Assembly (NCBI GenBank): GCA_016710365.1
Contig: JADJVW010000020.1
Coordinates: 41,851-105,850, forward strand
DNA length: 64,000 bases
Reading direction: 5' to 3'
From: Candidatus Caldilinea saccharophila
Lineage (GTDB): Bacteria; Chloroflexota; Anaerolineae; Caldilineales; Caldilineaceae
Below the pieces are notes generated by a model, which did no database searches, had not been told where the DNA came from, and saw only the letters and a list, made by a program, of their open reading frames with translations. This document shows positions 41,300 through 52,447 of the stretch, piece by piece. How positions within the stretch are numbered: the stretch's first letter is position 1; the number at the start of each line of letters is the position of its first letter. A program made the translations under genes and the position numbers.

Positions 41300-42220
41300 A
41301 TGGCTACAGCAATCAATCCGCAGGCCGGGACGCGCCGCAAGCCCAAGCAGCGGCGGCCGCGCTTTCGCTTCACCCCCTACCTGTTTCTGGCGCCGGCGCT
41401 GGTCTGGTATCTGGCCTTTCTCGTCTATCCCATGTACCAGTCACTGACGATCAGCTTCATGGACTGGGACGGCCTATCAGCCAATATCCGCTTTATCGGG
41501 CTGGAGAACTACCGGCGCATCTTCTTTGAGGATGAGACAGCGCGGCGCGCGCTGTGGAACAACATTCTGTGGACGCTGGGCACGCTGCTGATTCCGACCA
41601 CGATCGGGCTGGGGCTGGCGGTGGCGCTCGACCGCAAGCTGCGCGGGCGCACGGTGTTACGCGCGCTCTTCTACGGCCCGGCCGTGCTGCCGATGGTCGC
41701 GGTGGGCATGATCTGGGCGTGGATGTACAACCCGCAGTTCGGCTTTATCAACTATGTGCTCAAGGCGGTCGGGCTGGGCTTTCTGGCGCGCGGCTGGCTC
41801 TCGGTCTTTGAGACCGCGCTGCCCGCCACCTTTCTCACCGCGGTGTGGGGCGGCGTCGGCTTCCCGATGGTGCTCTACCTGGCCGCGCTGCAAGCCATCC
41901 CGCAGGAGCAGTACGAGGCGGCCAAGATGGATGGCGCCAATGGCAATCAGCTTTTCTGGAGGATCACCCTGCCCTGCCTGCGCGAGGCCACTGTAATCGT
42001 CTTCTCGCTAGCGGTGATCAACTCCTTCAAGACCTTCGACCTGATCTACACCATGACCTACGGCGGTCCTGGCCGCTCGACGCAGGTGCTGGGGACGTGG
42101 ATGTACTTCCACGCCTTTCAGTATTACAACGCCGGCTATGGCGCGGCGATCGCCTGGGTGATCGCAATGATCACGCTAGTCATGGCGATCCCGTACATCC
42201 AGCGCATGTCGCGCGATTGA
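41300..42220 (+). CDS. Sugar ABC transporter permease (MalF type)
   Basis: 306 residues. Six membrane segments ([20 protein letters not shown] first) and the EAA loop [23 protein letters not shown] that docks the ATPase. Forms the inner-membrane channel with permease 2. GAAGGGGAAG lies upstream of the ATG. Second in the binding-protein, permease, permease order; 117 bp after the SBP, interrupted by a palindrome. Confidence 0.95.
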   Translation: MATAINPQAGTRRKPKQRRPRFRFTPYLFLAPALVWYLAFLVYPMYQSLTISFMDWDGLSANIRFIGLENYRRIFFEDETARRALWNNILWTLGTLLIPTTIGLGLAVALDRKLRGRTVLRALFYGPAVLPMVAVGMIWAWMYNPQFGFINYVLKAVGLGFLARGWLSVFETALPATFLTAVWGGVGFPMVLYLAALQAIPQEQYEAAKMDGANGNQLFWRITLPCLREATVIVFSLAVINSFKTFDLIYTMTYGGPGRSTQVLGTWMYFHAFQYYNAGYGAAIAWVIAMITLVMAIPYIQRMSRD

Positions 42221-42345
42221 GAAGAAGGCGATCACGAAGTCATGCAGCTGGCAGCGCATCAGGGATTGACAGGGAAGGAATCGGGACAGACATGGAAGAT
42301 TTGGCAGGGAGTGTGGCGGATGACCACGGCAGAACAGGTACAAGC

Positions 42346-43200
42346 ATGACACAGAAATCGACCAGTATGAAGGCGCAGGAACGCCTGACCAACACGCTAC
42401 TCTATGTTTTGTTGATCGGCATGGCCGTCGTCTGGCTGGTGCCCTTCATCATTATTGCGCTCACCTCGGTGCGTAGCATGGGTGATCTCATTAGCAACGG
42501 CGTTTTTGCCTGGCCGAAGGAGTTTGTCTTCGCCAACTTCGAGCGGGCGTGGAATATCGGCAACTTCTCCACCTACTTCCGCAACAGCTTGATCCTGATC
42601 ATTCTCAAGGTGCCGCTGGGCATCGTGATCGCGTCGCTGGCGGCCTTTCCGCTGGCAAAGATGCAGTTCCGCTTCAGCGGCTTCATCTTTGTTTTCTTTC
42701 TGATCGGCCTTGCCATTCCAGTGCACGTCACGCTGACGCCGCTGCTGGTGATGATGAAGCAGCTTGGCATTCAGGGCACGCTGGCCGCGCTGATCCCGCC
42801 GTATGTAGTTTTTGGCCTGCCCTTTCAGATCTTCGTGATGCGCGGCTTTTTCCGCACCGTGCCGTCGGAACTACTGGAGGCGGCGCGGCTCGATGGCGCC
42901 ACCGAATGGGGCAACTTCTGGCGCATCCTGATGCCGCTTTCGGCGCCGGCGCTGGCCACGCTCTTTATCATCGACGCGCTGAGCACCTGGAACGAGCTGC
43001 TGATGGCCCTGGTGCTGATCAGTTCCAACGAGTCGCGCACGGTGCCGGTCGGTCTACTCCAGTTTCAGGGACAGTTCTCGTCGCAGTACACACAGTTGAT
43101 GGCCGGCGTCCTCATCTCGATCACGCCGATTATTTTGCTCTACGTCTTCTTGCAGCGCTACATGGTCGCCGGTCTCACCGCCGGCGCGCTCAAGGAATAA
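42346..43200 (+). CDS. Sugar ABC transporter permease (MalG type)
   Basis: 284 residues from ATG 42346; the frame is open further upstream, but that part overlaps permease 1. Six helices and the EAA loop [23 protein letters not shown], then [18 protein letters not shown] and a C-terminal [15 protein letters not shown] typical of MalG. ATG 42367 is a later alternative. Works with permease 1. It is 125 bp after permease 1. Confidence 0.94.
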   Translation: MTQKSTSMKAQERLTNTLLYVLLIGMAVVWLVPFIIIALTSVRSMGDLISNGVFAWPKEFVFANFERAWNIGNFSTYFRNSLILIILKVPLGIVIASLAAFPLAKMQFRFSGFIFVFFLIGLAIPVHVTLTPLLVMMKQLGIQGTLAALIPPYVVFGLPFQIFVMRGFFRTVPSELLEAARLDGATEWGNFWRILMPLSAPALATLFIIDALSTWNELLMALVLISSNESRTVPVGLLQFQGQFSSQYTQLMAGVLISITPIILLYVFLQRYMVAGLTAGALKE

Positions 43201-43211
43201 GATATCATTAG

Positions 43212-43281
43212 TTACGTGCCGGGGACGGGCTACAAGACTTCTGCTTAACCACGCGGTTTGTAGCCCGTCCCCGGCACGTAA
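43212..43281. repeat. Hairpin with 24-bp perfect arms, GTGCCGGGGACG family
   Basis: Left arm 43212-43235 and right arm 43258-43281 are exact complements; loop 22 nt. The arm contains TTACGTGCCGGGGACGGGCT, identical to the arm at 52519-52538, while the loops are unrelated. Lies between permease 2 and the first DUF4038 gene. Confidence 0.95.
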
Positions 43282-43301
43282 AGCAAAAGGACTCACCAAG
43301 C

Positions 43302-44611
43302 ATGATGTCACAGCAAATGCACGACCAGCCGCCCAAACTTGCCGTCCATCCGAACGGCTATCTCGTCACCGCGATGGCCAGCCCTTCTTCTATCTCGCCG
43401 ACACAGTGTGGATGGCCTTCCCCAACCTGACGCTCGACGAATGGGCGCGCTATCTGGCGCAGCGCCGGCTGCAGGGCTTCAACGCGCTGCAGATCAGTAT
43501 CCTGCCGGTGACGCACGACACGAGCATGTCGCCGCAGAACATCGACCCCTTCCTGCCCGATGCGGATGGCAATTGGGATTTCAGCGCCTACAACGAAGCT
43601 TATTTTGCCAAGGCCGAAACCATGGTGGAGATGGCGGTTGATCAGGGATTTACGCCGGTGCTGGGCGTGCTCTGGTGCAGCTACGCACCGGGGACGCGCT
43701 GTTCGGAGCACAGCCCGGTGGCGTCGGCCATGCCTTTCGACGCGGTCGCGCCCTTCGCTGCGTTTGCCGCCGAACGCTTCAAGCGCTTCAACCCCATCTT
43801 CTTTATCAGCGGCGACACGCGCTTCGAATCGCCGCAGGAAGCGCCCTACTACATGGCCGCGCTCGCAGCAGTGCGCGCCGTCTGCCCCGACGCGCTGCTG
43901 ACGATGCACCTGCACCCGCAGGGCGACCTGCCGCGCGAATTTATCGACGCCGTCGACTTTTACATGTACCAGTCTGGCCACGACGCAAACACCCAGCACC
44001 AGCCCTACACCTTCGCCGAGAAATTCGCCGCCTATGCGGTCAAGCGGCCGGTCCTCAACAGCGAGCCGCCCTACGAAGGGCACGGTCGCATCGGCACGCG
44101 CACGCGCTTCAACGCCTTTGACATCCGCAAAGCGACCTGGCAGAGCCTGCTTTCCGGCGCCAAGATGGGCATCACCTACGGCGCGCACGGTGTGTGGAGC
44201 TGCCACAAGCGCGGCATGAATTTTCTCAACGCGCACCGCTCCTTTGAACCCTTCACCTGGGAAGAGGCGCTGCTGCTCGACGGCAGCTGGGATGTCGGCT
44301 TTGCCCGCTGGCTCTTTGAGCGCTACAACCTCTTCGCCACCGATCCGACCGCGATCGTGCTTGGTGAGGACAAAGAAATCCGCGCCGCGGCCAGCGCCGA
44401 CCTGGCGACGATTGCGATCTACAGCCCCTATGCCTTTGACATCGACGTGGCGGTGGATTTGACCGGCTATCGCTGCGTGCTGATCGACCTGGCGACGCGG
44501 CGCGTCATGACGCCGGAGGTGCAGGCGAGCGAGCGCTCGCGCATCGGCATGTCGCGCGTCAACGCCGACACCCTGTTCCTGGCTGTCAAGCAGCCCATCT
44601 CAGAAAGCTGA
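43302..44611 (+). CDS. DUF4038 (GH140/apiosidase-like) protein 1, frameshifted near its start
   Basis: ATG 43302 (AAAAGGA upstream) reads [23 protein letters not shown], then one missing base near 43372 restores [18 protein letters not shown], which joins the long frame to 44611. Reconstructed ~436 residues. The TIM-barrel DUF4038 hallmark [14 protein letters not shown], the beta4 motif [12 protein letters not shown] and the beta7 motif [12 protein letters not shown] are present. In GH140 apiosidases Asp (beta4) and Glu (beta7) are catalytic; here GD and SE are conserved. No signal peptide, so it may act on imported sugar inside the cell. Confidence 0.85.
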
Positions 44612-44618
44612 ACGATCT

Positions 44619-46166
44619 ATGCACGACAGCATCCATCCCTGGCAGGCGACCGAACTGACCTTCACCGCCGTGCAGCGCTACGACAACCCGTACACGGACG
44701 TGGAACTCTTTGTCCAGTTTCGCCATGAAAGCGGCGTCGAGCTGGTGCGCCCGGCCTTTTGGGATGGCGGCAACACGTGGAAGGTGCGCTTTGCCTCGCC
44801 GCTGGAGACCGGAAGCTGGCAGTGGCAGAGCTTTAGCGCGCCGCGCGATGAGGGGCTGAGCGGGCAGCGCGGAACGCTGCGCGTCGAAGCCGCAGCGTCT
44901 GCCAACCGCTTCGAGCGCCACGGTTTCTGGCGCATCCTGCCGGGCGAGCGCAACCTGCACTATGCCGACGGCGCGACGGCGCTGCTCGTCGCTGACACGG
45001 CCTGGGCGCTGCCCTGGCGCGCCACGCACGAACAGTGCGAGCTCTACGCCCAGCAGCGCCAGGCGCAGGGTTTCAACGCGACCCTCCTGATGTCGGTGCA
45101 GCCCGACCGCCGTGCGCGCGGCCCGCGCAGCCGCACCGAGCATGACGGCTTTGACGTCGGTTTTGAAGATCTACCGGACGGCCACCTCAACCAGATCAAC
45201 ATCGCCTATTTCCAGTATTTGGATGGGCTGGCCGGCATTCTGCGCCGCCATGAAATCGTGCCGGTCTGGAACCCGGTCTTTCACGGCTACGGCTGGAAGG
45301 GATTGGATGTGGCCGGGCCGGTGATCCCGCCCGTCGAGTATGCGCGCTACTGCCGCTATCTGGTCGCACGCTACGGCGCGCAGCCTGCCGTCTGGCTGGT
45401 GGCGGCTGACGGCGACGGACTTGCGACGGGCGTCGATCCGGGCGGCTGGGAGATCGAGCGCTGGGATGCGTACCAGCAGCCGACCGGCATCCACTACGCG
45501 CCGCACCAGGATCCATGGGCCTACCAGGATCGCGCCTGGCTCGACTTTCAGTGGTGTCAGACCGGACACAGCGGCGAACACCGGCCGCAGCGCGTGGCGG
45601 TGATGTGGGAACAGCGTCCGATCAAGGCCGTCGCCAACGGCGAGCCGACCTACGAGCATATCGGTGAGCCGGGGCGGGCCGCAGGTTGGTGGCAAGGCCA
45701 TGAGGCGTGGAGCAACCTGACCGCCGGCGGCACGATGGGCGTCGTCTACGGTGCGGGCAGCCTGTGGCAGTGGCGGCTCGACGCGCAGGAGCCGCACGAA
45801 CCGTGGTGCATGGCGCGCGACGCGGGCTGGCGCGAGGCGCTTGACTTTGAAGGCGCCCGCTACGTCGGCGTGATCGCGAAAATCTTCGACGGTCTGCCCT
45901 TTGCCGGCATGGCGCCCGATTATCGCCATACCTATGGCCGCGCCGCGCTGATCGCACCGGGCAAGCTCTTCATCGTCTACCTGCCCGACGGCGGCCTGCT
46001 GCAGATCGAGCCGGTGCGCAGCGTGGATCTGCCCAGGCGCTATCGGGTGATCGACCCGACCACGGGCGCCGTGCTTGCCAGCGGCGAAGGGCACGACGGC
46101 ATTGCCATCGAGTCCGGCGCACCGCGCGTGGTGATCTTTGCCGATATTGAGAACGATGTGGCTTAA
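44619..46166 (+). CDS. DUF5060-DUF4038 glycoside hydrolase-like protein 2
   Basis: 515 residues. An N-terminal beta-sandwich (DUF5060: [42 protein letters not shown]) is followed by the DUF4038 barrel ([30 protein letters not shown]). The beta4 motif is VWLVAADGD and the beta7 motif [12 protein letters not shown]; the acid/base position differs from GH140. The C-terminal small domain follows ([13 protein letters not shown]). No signal peptide. It begins 7 bp after DUF4038 protein 1. Confidence 0.85.
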   Translation: MHDSIHPWQATELTFTAVQRYDNPYTDVELFVQFRHESGVELVRPAFWDGGNTWKVRFASPLETGSWQWQSFSAPRDEGLSGQRGTLRVEAAASANRFERHGFWRILPGERNLHYADGATALLVADTAWALPWRATHEQCELYAQQRQAQGFNATLLMSVQPDRRARGPRSRTEHDGFDVGFEDLPDGHLNQINIAYFQYLDGLAGILRRHEIVPVWNPVFHGYGWKGLDVAGPVIPPVEYARYCRYLVARYGAQPAVWLVAADGDGLATGVDPGGWEIERWDAYQQPTGIHYAPHQDPWAYQDRAWLDFQWCQTGHSGEHRPQRVAVMWEQRPIKAVANGEPTYEHIGEPGRAAGWWQGHEAWSNLTAGGTMGVVYGAGSLWQWRLDAQEPHEPWCMARDAGWREALDFEGARYVGVIAKIFDGLPFAGMAPDYRHTYGRAALIAPGKLFIVYLPDGGLLQIEPVRSVDLPRRYRVIDPTTGAVLASGEGHDGIAIESGAPRVVIFADIENDVA

Positions 46167-46180
46167 GGCGGAAGAATCGA

Positions 46181-46265
46181 CCACGGATTCAGCGGATTTG
46201 ACGGATATTCACGGATTCATCCAAAAAACATCCGTGTCAATCCGCCAAATCCGTCAAATCTGTGG
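46181..46265. repeat. GGATT-word palindrome, copy 1 of a duplicated block
   Basis: CCACGGATT... on the left and ...AATCTGTGG on the right, both built of GGATTnGAC-type words. The block including its downstream 60 bp is repeated at 46353-46497. The 324-bp gap 46167-46490 contains only these two copies. Confidence 0.9.
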
Positions 46266-46320
46266 CCCATTGCGTCCAGGCTCAATCGCGACTGACTCTG
46301 GCAGATGACAGAAAGAATGA

Positions 46321-46353
46321 ATGACAACGACGCGGTTTAGTGAAAAAGAATAG
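46321..46353 (+). other. Decoy 10-codon reading frame from leader duplication
   Basis: ATG 46321 reads MTTTRFSEKE and stops at TAG 46351-46353. It is the first-copy counterpart of the true start MTTNQQIEQ at 46491, with a matching upstream GACAGAAAGAA. Probably a duplication by-product; translation is not shown. Confidence 0.5.
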
Positions 46354-46438
46354 ACCGCAGATTCGGCGGATTTGACGGATGTTCACGGATTTATCAAGAG
46401 CATCCGTGTCAATCCGCCTAATCCGTCAAATCCGTGGC
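46353..46438. repeat. GGATT-word palindrome, copy 2 of a duplicated block
   Basis: Second copy of the element at 46181; it starts at the TAG of the decoy frame, and its downstream flank supplies the GACAGGAAGAATC ribosome site of the next gene. Confidence 0.9.
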
Positions 46439-46490
46439 CCATTGCGGTGAGGTTCACCGCGATTGACTTTGGCAGATGACAGGAAGAATC

Positions 46491-47981
46491 ATGACGACCA
46501 ATCAGCAGATCGAACAATGGGGTATATTTGAGTTGGCGCTTGACGGCAGCGCGGCGGGCAATCCCTTCCAGGATGTCCAGCTTGTGGCGCACTTTGCATA
46601 CAAACACCGCACGGTCGCGGTGGATGGCTTCTACGACGGCGACGGCGTCTATTGCGTGAGCTTCATGCCCGACGTGCAAGGCGAGTGGCGCTATCGCACG
46701 CAGAGCAACCTGGACGCGCTGGATGGCGTGGAGGGGAGCTTTACCTGCATGGCGCCCGGCGCGGGGAACCACGGGCCGGTGCGCGTCGCCAACACCTATC
46801 ACTTTGCCTACGCCGATGGCACGCCCTACAAACAGATCGGCACGACCTGCTATGTGTGGAATCTGCAAGGGACAGAACTGGAGGCGCAGACGCTGGCGAC
46901 GCTGGCGCAGGCGCCCTTCAACAAGATTCGCTTCTGCGTCTTCCCCAAACACTATCGCTACAACGAGAACGAGCCGGAACACTATCCCTTTCCCTGTCTC
47001 GCCCAGGGCAGCAGCGCATGGACGGGCAGCTATCAGGTCGACATCAAGGAGGGCTGGCGCTTTGACTTCGAGCGCTTTGTGCCGGCCTATTTTCAGCACC
47101 TGGAAGATTGCGTCGCCAAGCTGTGTGAGCTGGGGATCGAGGCCGACATCATTCTCTTCCACCCCTACGACCGCTGGGGCTTCGCCACGATGCGCGCCGA
47201 GCAGGACGACCGCTATCTGCGCTATGTGGTGGCGCGGCTGGCAGCGTATCGTAATGTCTGGTGGTCGATGGCGAACGAATACGACCTGATGCCGCACAAG
47301 TCGATGGCTGACTGGGATCGCTTTTTCCGTGTGGTGCAGGAGAGTGATCCCTATCAGCATCTGCGCTCGATCCACAACTGTCGCGAATTTTACGACCACA
47401 GCAAGCCGTGGGTCACGCACCAGAGCATCCAGCGCCCCGATCCCGGACAGGCGGTGCTATGGCGCAGTCAGGTGAAGAAGCCGGTGGTGGTGGACGAATG
47501 CTGCTACGAAGGGGACATCCCGAACGGCTGGGGCAATATCTCGGCGCGGGAGATGGTGCACCGCTTCTGGCAGGGAACGGCGGCGGGCGGCTATGTCGGC
47601 CACGGCGAGACCTACCTTCACCCGGACGCGATCCTGTGGTGGTCGAAGGGCGGCGTGCTGCACGGCAAGAGCGCGCCGCGCCTGGCTTTCCTGCGCGAGC
47701 TGCTGGAAGCCGGGCCGCCATCCGGCCTCGACCCGATCGGCGGGGTGGTGAATGCGCTGCCCTGCGCTGGCAAGATGCACGCGTACTACCTGATCTACAC
47801 CGGCGTCGCGCAGCCCGCCCTGCTCGAAGTCACGCTGCCGGAAGACGAAGAATACCGCGCCGAGGTGATCGACACCTGGGGCATGAGCGTGACGCCCGGC
47901 GAACTCTACGGCGGCCAGGCAGAGATTGCAATGCCGGGCAAGGCGTATCATGCGCTGGTGTTGAGGCGAGTAGAGCAGTAG
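46491..47981 (+). CDS. DUF5060-DUF4038-DUF5605-like glycoside hydrolase protein 3
   Basis: 496 residues from ATG 46491 (AGGAAG upstream). The beta-sandwich ([37 protein letters not shown]), barrel ([20 protein letters not shown]) and C-terminal small domain ([20 protein letters not shown]) are in the DUF5605-type order. [10 protein letters not shown] has a classical Asn-Glu acid/base and [17 protein letters not shown] the nucleophile Glu, so this one looks like an active clan A hydrolase. No signal peptide. Encoded after the duplicated palindrome block. Confidence 0.86.
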   Translation: MTTNQQIEQWGIFELALDGSAAGNPFQDVQLVAHFAYKHRTVAVDGFYDGDGVYCVSFMPDVQGEWRYRTQSNLDALDGVEGSFTCMAPGAGNHGPVRVANTYHFAYADGTPYKQIGTTCYVWNLQGTELEAQTLATLAQAPFNKIRFCVFPKHYRYNENEPEHYPFPCLAQGSSAWTGSYQVDIKEGWRFDFERFVPAYFQHLEDCVAKLCELGIEADIILFHPYDRWGFATMRAEQDDRYLRYVVARLAAYRNVWWSMANEYDLMPHKSMADWDRFFRVVQESDPYQHLRSIHNCREFYDHSKPWVTHQSIQRPDPGQAVLWRSQVKKPVVVDECCYEGDIPNGWGNISAREMVHRFWQGTAAGGYVGHGETYLHPDAILWWSKGGVLHGKSAPRLAFLRELLEAGPPSGLDPIGGVVNALPCAGKMHAYYLIYTGVAQPALLEVTLPEDEEYRAEVIDTWGMSVTPGELYGGQAEIAMPGKAYHALVLRRVEQ

Positions 47982-48002
47982 GTCATCCAACCTTCCAGGA
48001 AG

Positions 48003-48029
48003 CTGCGAGCTTCCAGGAAGCTCGCAGCA
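48003..48029. repeat. Hairpin GCTGCGAGCTTCC with 13-bp arms
   Basis: GCTGCGAGCTTCC (48003-48015) and its complement (48017-48029) around a single A. It lies just before the epimerase-like gene and overlaps CTTCCAGGAAG words. Confidence 0.85.
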
Positions 48030-48043
48030 CAGGCAGGATTCTC

Positions 48044-49063
48044 ATGAAGATTCTCATCATTGGCGGCACCGGTCTGATCAGCACAGCCATCACGCGCCAG
48101 TTGCTTGCCCGTGGCGATGCGGTGACGCTCTACAACCGTGGACAGACGCCGCTGCGCGTCGATGGCCCTGTGCGCAGCATGACCGGCGACCGCACCGACT
48201 TTGCCGCGTTCGAGTCGCAGATTGCGGCCGCCGGCGCCTTCGACTGCGTGATCGACATGGTCTGCTACCACCCGGACGAAGCAGAAAGCGCGGTGCGCAC
48301 CTTTGCCGGGCGCACCGGGCACTACATCTTCTGCAGCACGGTGGATGTTTATACAAAGCCGGCTGCACACTACCCGATCCGCGAAGATGCCGAACGACAA
48401 CCGGACCCGGCCTTTGGCTATGCCTTCGACAAGGCTGCCTGTGAAGCCGTGCTCTTTGCAGCCCACGCACGCGGCGAACTGCCCGTCACCATCATTCGCC
48501 CGGCGCACACCTACGGCGAAGGCGGCGCGATCCTGCACTCGCTTGGCTGGGCAACGCACTACATCGACCGGATTCGCCGGGGTCGGCCGATCCTGGTGCA
48601 TGGCGACGGAACATCGTTGTGGGCATCCTGTCATGTCGACGATGTGGCCGCCGCGTTTGTCAACACTGCCGGCCGGCCAACGACGCAGGGCAAGGCCTAT
48701 CATGTTGCCGGCGAAGCGTGGCAGAGCTGGAACCAGTACCATCAGCGCGTGGCAGAGGCCTTGTCTGCGCCGCCACCCACCTTCGTGCATATTCCCAGCG
48801 ACCTGCTGGCGCGCGCTGTGCCGGAGGCCAATTGGTGCCGTCTGAACTTTCAGTTTGACAACATCTTTGACAATCAGGCCGCACGCCAGGAGATCGGGTT
48901 TCGATACACCATCCCGTGGGTCGAGGGCGTGCGGCGCACCGTCGCCTGGCTCGACGATCATCAGCGCGTTGAGCCGAGCAGCGGGGCTGACCTCGAAGAT
49001 CGGGTGATTGCCGCATGGCAACAAGCAGAGGAAACAATGATCGGTCGTTTTACCAATGTCTGA
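48044..49063 (+). CDS. NAD-dependent epimerase/dehydratase-family protein
   Basis: 339 residues from ATG 48044; the frame is open to 47408, but that part is a shadow of the previous gene. Extended SDR: ILIIGGTGLISTAITRQLLARGD cofactor loop, a CSTVDVY segment near the usual serine position, then FGYAFDKAACE with Tyr-x-x-x-Lys shifted to F-D-K, and TIIRPAHTYGEG. Such proteins act on sugars or sugar nucleotides; a sugar dehydrogenase is also possible. It is 63 bp after DUF4038 protein 3. Confidence 0.82.
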   Translation: MKILIIGGTGLISTAITRQLLARGDAVTLYNRGQTPLRVDGPVRSMTGDRTDFAAFESQIAAAGAFDCVIDMVCYHPDEAESAVRTFAGRTGHYIFCSTVDVYTKPAAHYPIREDAERQPDPAFGYAFDKAACEAVLFAAHARGELPVTIIRPAHTYGEGGAILHSLGWATHYIDRIRRGRPILVHGDGTSLWASCHVDDVAAAFVNTAGRPTTQGKAYHVAGEAWQSWNQYHQRVAEALSAPPPTFVHIPSDLLARAVPEANWCRLNFQFDNIFDNQAARQEIGFRYTIPWVEGVRRTVAWLDDHQRVEPSSGADLEDRVIAAWQQAEETMIGRFTNV

Positions 49064-49095
49064 ACCGTGTACAGAAGCAAATGGAGATCACGAAC

Positions 49096-50079
49096 ATGAA
49101 TCGCAAATATTCCGCCGTCGCCGTCGTCTTTGCCAACTGCGCCGACCGCTACGTCCTGCAAGGCTACACCGAGTCGCGCACCTTCGACCAGATGCTGGCC
49201 GACGCGCAGCAGGTCGAGGGGCTGACCGGCATCGAGGTGATCGGCGGCTGGCACATCAACGACCAGAACCAGCACGCCGTCGTCAAGCAGATCCACGACG
49301 CCGGCTTCCAGCTTGCCTGCGTCATCCCCGAAATCTGGGCTAACCCGAAGTGGGGCTGGGGCACACTGGCCGCCACCGACCCCGGCATCCGCCGCGACGC
49401 CATCGACCGCATCAAGGTGGCGATGGATCTGGCCGCCAGCACCGGCTGCAACCACGTCAGCCCGTGGCCCGGCCACGACGGCTGGGACTATGTCTTCCAG
49501 GCCGACTACCTCAAGATGTATGACTGGATGCTCGAGGGGCTGGAAGCGTGCGCCAACCACAATCCCAACGTCAAGATTTCGCTCGAGTTCAAGCCCAAAG
49601 AGCCGCGCATGCACATCATGATCGACAGCACAGCCAAGGCGCTGCTCTTTGTCAACACAATCAACAAACCCAACCTGGGCATCAACCTCGACGTGGGCCA
49701 CGCCAACATGGGCGGCGAGACGCTGGCCGAAGCCGTGGCGCTGATGAAGCGCTTTGGCAACCGCCTGCTGCATCTGCACCTCAACGACAACTACCGCGCC
49801 ACCGACGACGATATGATCCCCGGCTCCGTGCATACGCTGGAGTGGGTCGAGTTCTTCTACTGGCTGGAGCGCACCGGCTACGACGGCTGGCTCTCGCTCG
49901 ACATCTTCGCCTATCGCGAGCGCGACAAGGTTGCGGTCGGGCGCGAGGCGCTGGCCTGGCTGGAAACCTTCGCCAAAGCCGCCGAGCGCATCGACAAACA
50001 GGAGGCGGAAGCAATCTTCGCCAGCGGCGACGCCATGCAGGCCCAGGCCATGCTGCGCCGCGCGCTCTTTGGTGGATAA
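49096..50079 (+). CDS. Sugar isomerase/epimerase, xylose-isomerase-like TIM barrel
   Basis: 327 residues from ATG 49096 (GGAGATCAC upstream; ATG 49081 is in frame). TIM barrel with metal ligands in SLEFKPKEP (Glu), NLGINLDVGHANMGG (Asp, His), LLHLHLNDNY and DGWLSLDIFAYRE. It has the catalytic fold of D-apiose/tagatose/hydroxypyruvate isomerases. Given the DUF4038 genes and FGGY kinases, an aldose-ketose isomerase acting on the released sugar is likely, but this is inference. It follows the epimerase gene by 32 bp. Confidence 0.87.
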   Translation: MNRKYSAVAVVFANCADRYVLQGYTESRTFDQMLADAQQVEGLTGIEVIGGWHINDQNQHAVVKQIHDAGFQLACVIPEIWANPKWGWGTLAATDPGIRRDAIDRIKVAMDLAASTGCNHVSPWPGHDGWDYVFQADYLKMYDWMLEGLEACANHNPNVKISLEFKPKEPRMHIMIDSTAKALLFVNTINKPNLGINLDVGHANMGGETLAEAVALMKRFGNRLLHLHLNDNYRATDDDMIPGSVHTLEWVEFFYWLERTGYDGWLSLDIFAYRERDKVAVGREALAWLETFAKAAERIDKQEAEAIFASGDAMQAQAMLRRALFGG

Positions 50080-50168
50080 AGCCAGGGTTCTCCTTTTGAT
50101 GCCGCCACCCTTGCGCAAAGCGCAAGGGTGGCGGCAAAGAACAGACCTGATTGAAAGGAAGCTAGACC

Positions 50169-50765
50169 ATGACCGATCATGAGATGCTGGAGCTTGGGCG
50201 CGAGGTGGTGCGCGCCGAAGCCGCAGCAATCGAGGCAGTGGCAGAGCAACTTGACCCGGCCTTTGTCGCCACTGCCCGCCTTGTTGCCGGTTGTCCGGGC
50301 GTCATCCTGACCACCGGCTCCGGCACCTCCGGCACGATCGCACGGCGGCTGGCGCATCTGCTCGCCACCTGTGGCATGCACGCCTTCTTCGTGCACCCGG
50401 CCGACGCGCTGCATGGCCCGTCGGCGGCAGTCGCGCCCGGCGACGTGCTGATCGCGCTCTCCAAAGCGGGCAAGAGCGCCGAGATCAACCACTTTGCGCG
50501 CGTCGCGCGCCAACGCGGCGGCCAGGTGATCAGCCTGACCTGGAAGCCGGACTCTGAGCTGGCGGAATTGAGCGACGTGGTGCTGGTGCAGCCCAACGCG
50601 GTGGAGGCCGAAGGTGAGGGCGTCCTGCCCTTTGGCAGCACGCTGGCCGCCGGCGCGCTCTGCGATGCGCTCTGCCTGGCAGTCAAAACAATGCGCGGCT
50701 TCGACCTGGCCACGCTCACACAGACGCACCCTTCCGGCGCGACCGCAGAATTGGTGAAGAAATAG
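50169..50765 (+). CDS. SIS-domain sugar phosphate isomerase-like protein
   Basis: 198 residues; a single SIS domain, as in KpsF/KdsD and 6-phospho-3-hexuloisomerases. [36 protein letters not shown] and [18 protein letters not shown] are the phosphosugar-binding segments. It may interconvert ketose and aldose phosphates such as arabinose-5-phosphate. GAAAGGAAG precedes the ATG. The stop codon TAG (50763-50765) is the first three bases of a GGATT-word palindrome. Confidence 0.88.
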   Translation: MTDHEMLELGREVVRAEAAAIEAVAEQLDPAFVATARLVAGCPGVILTTGSGTSGTIARRLAHLLATCGMHAFFVHPADALHGPSAAVAPGDVLIALSKAGKSAEINHFARVARQRGGQVISLTWKPDSELAELSDVVLVQPNAVEAEGEGVLPFGSTLAAGALCDALCLAVKTMRGFDLATLTQTHPSGATAELVKK

Positions 50766-50851
50766 ACCACGGATTGAACGGATTAGACGGATCAAAGCGG
50801 ATCATTTTGAAATCCGTGAAAATCCGCCAAATCCGTTCAATCCGTGGTCTA
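50763..50851. repeat. GGATT-word palindrome with 22-bp perfect ends, starting at a stop codon
   Basis: The left arm (50763-50784, TAGACCACGGATT...) is exactly complementary to 50830-50851. Its first three bases are the stop of the SIS gene. It lies between the SIS gene and the FGGY kinase, whose ATG is at 50868. Confidence 0.95.
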
Positions 50852-50867
50852 TCCAGAGAGGTGGACG

Positions 50868-52423
50868 ATGACAGCGTATCTGTTGGGGATTGACTACGGA
50901 ACGGGCGGCGCCAAGGTGTGCGTGATCGACGACGGCGGCGCGGTGCTGGGTTTTGCGTTTGAAGAATACCCGTTCATCCACGAGCAGCCGGGCTGGTCGG
51001 AGCATGACGCCGAGCGCTACTGGCAGGTCGCCTGCCGGTTGATCCGCGCCGCGGTCAGCGAGGCCGGGATCAAGCCGGCCGCACTGCGTGGCATTGCCGT
51101 CTCGTCGGCGCTGCCCTCGCTGGTGATGGTGGATGCCGAGCACCGGCCGATCGAGCGCGCCTACAACCTGATGGATCGCCGCGCCACCGCCGAGGTCGCC
51201 CGGCTGAAAGAGACCATCGGCGAGGAGCGTATCTTCCAGGTCAGCGGCAACCGGCTGGAGGATCATCCGGCACTGGTCAACCTGCTCTGGGAGCAGCGCA
51301 ACCGGGGCCGGAGAGTTTCCGCCGCATCCACAAGGCGCTGACGATCGATGGCTACATCACGCTCAAGCTCACCGGCAAGGCCACGCTGCACTACTCCGGC
51401 GCGGCCTTCTATGGCGTCGCCTACGACCTGCGCAAGCGCCGCTTTGACACGGAGATGCTGACAGCGATCGGTATCGACCCCGCCATCCTGCCCGACCTCT
51501 ACGCCTGCGAGGCGATTGTCGGCGAGGTGACGCGTGAAGCCGCGGCGGAAACCGGGCTGGCGCCGGGCATTCCGGTGGCGGCCGGGCAGGTCGACTGCAA
51601 CGCCGGCTGGGTGGGCGCCGGCGCGATCGAGGCCGGCGACATCCAGAGCAATCTGGGCACGGTGGGCAACTTTGGCATCATCCATAAAAACACCGACTTC
51701 ATCTTTTCTGAGGTCGGCCGTTCCATGATTCACTGCGCGTACACGGTCGATTCGGCGGAGACCTACGTCACCATCCCGACCACGACCACCGGCGGCCAGT
51801 CGATCCGCTATCTGCGCGACGCCTTCTCGCAATGGGAGGTGGAGACCGAGCGCGTACTCGGCGTCTCCGCCTACGACCTGCTCAACCTGCAGGCCGAGAA
51901 AACGCCGCCCGGCGCCGACGGGCTGATCATCCTGCCCTACCTGATGGGCGAACGCACGCCGATCTGGGATGTGCAGGCGCGCGGCGTGATCTTCGGCCTG
52001 TCGCTCAACCACACCAAGGGCCACATTGTGCGCGCCATGATGGAGGCGGTCGCCTACGCCCTGTACGATTCGTACCAGCTTATCCAGCAGGCGGGGCTGG
52101 CGGTCAGGCTACCGATGGTGCTCAACGAAAGCGGCGCGGTCAGCAAGCTGTGGCGGCGCATCATCGCCGATGTCTTCAACGTGCCGCTGGTGCTGGTCAA
52201 GCGGCGCACGGGTGCGCCCTACGGCGATGCCGTGCTGGCCGGCGTGGCGACCGGCGTCTTCCCCGACTTCGGCGTGACGAAGCAGTGGGTCGAATACATA
52301 GAGCCGATGGCGCCGGACCCGGCCAATCACGCACGCTATATGGAGTACTTTGCGCTCTACAAACAGCTCTATGCGCACGTCAAAGAAGATTTTCAAAGCC
52401 TGGCACGCCTGCGCGAACGCTAG
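50868..52423 (+). CDS. FGGY-family carbohydrate kinase (2), frameshifted
   Basis: From ATG 50868 (GAGAGGTGG upstream) the frame gives [20 protein letters not shown] and reaches RNRGRRV, then stops at 51341. Removing two bases at the CCGGGGCCGG stretch near 51303 restores [20 protein letters not shown], which joins the frame to 52423 (about 517 residues). Catalytic Asp in [39 protein letters not shown], and [18 protein letters not shown]. It phosphorylates a ketose or polyol. The stop is followed by nested palindromes. Confidence 0.88.
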
Positions 52424-52447
52424 AATATCTTTGGAAAGCCACTCACT

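Noticed and set aside
48961..50229. 422-codon minus-strand frame opposite the TIM-barrel isomerase
   Set aside because: A shadow frame; no ribosome site and no domain similarity.
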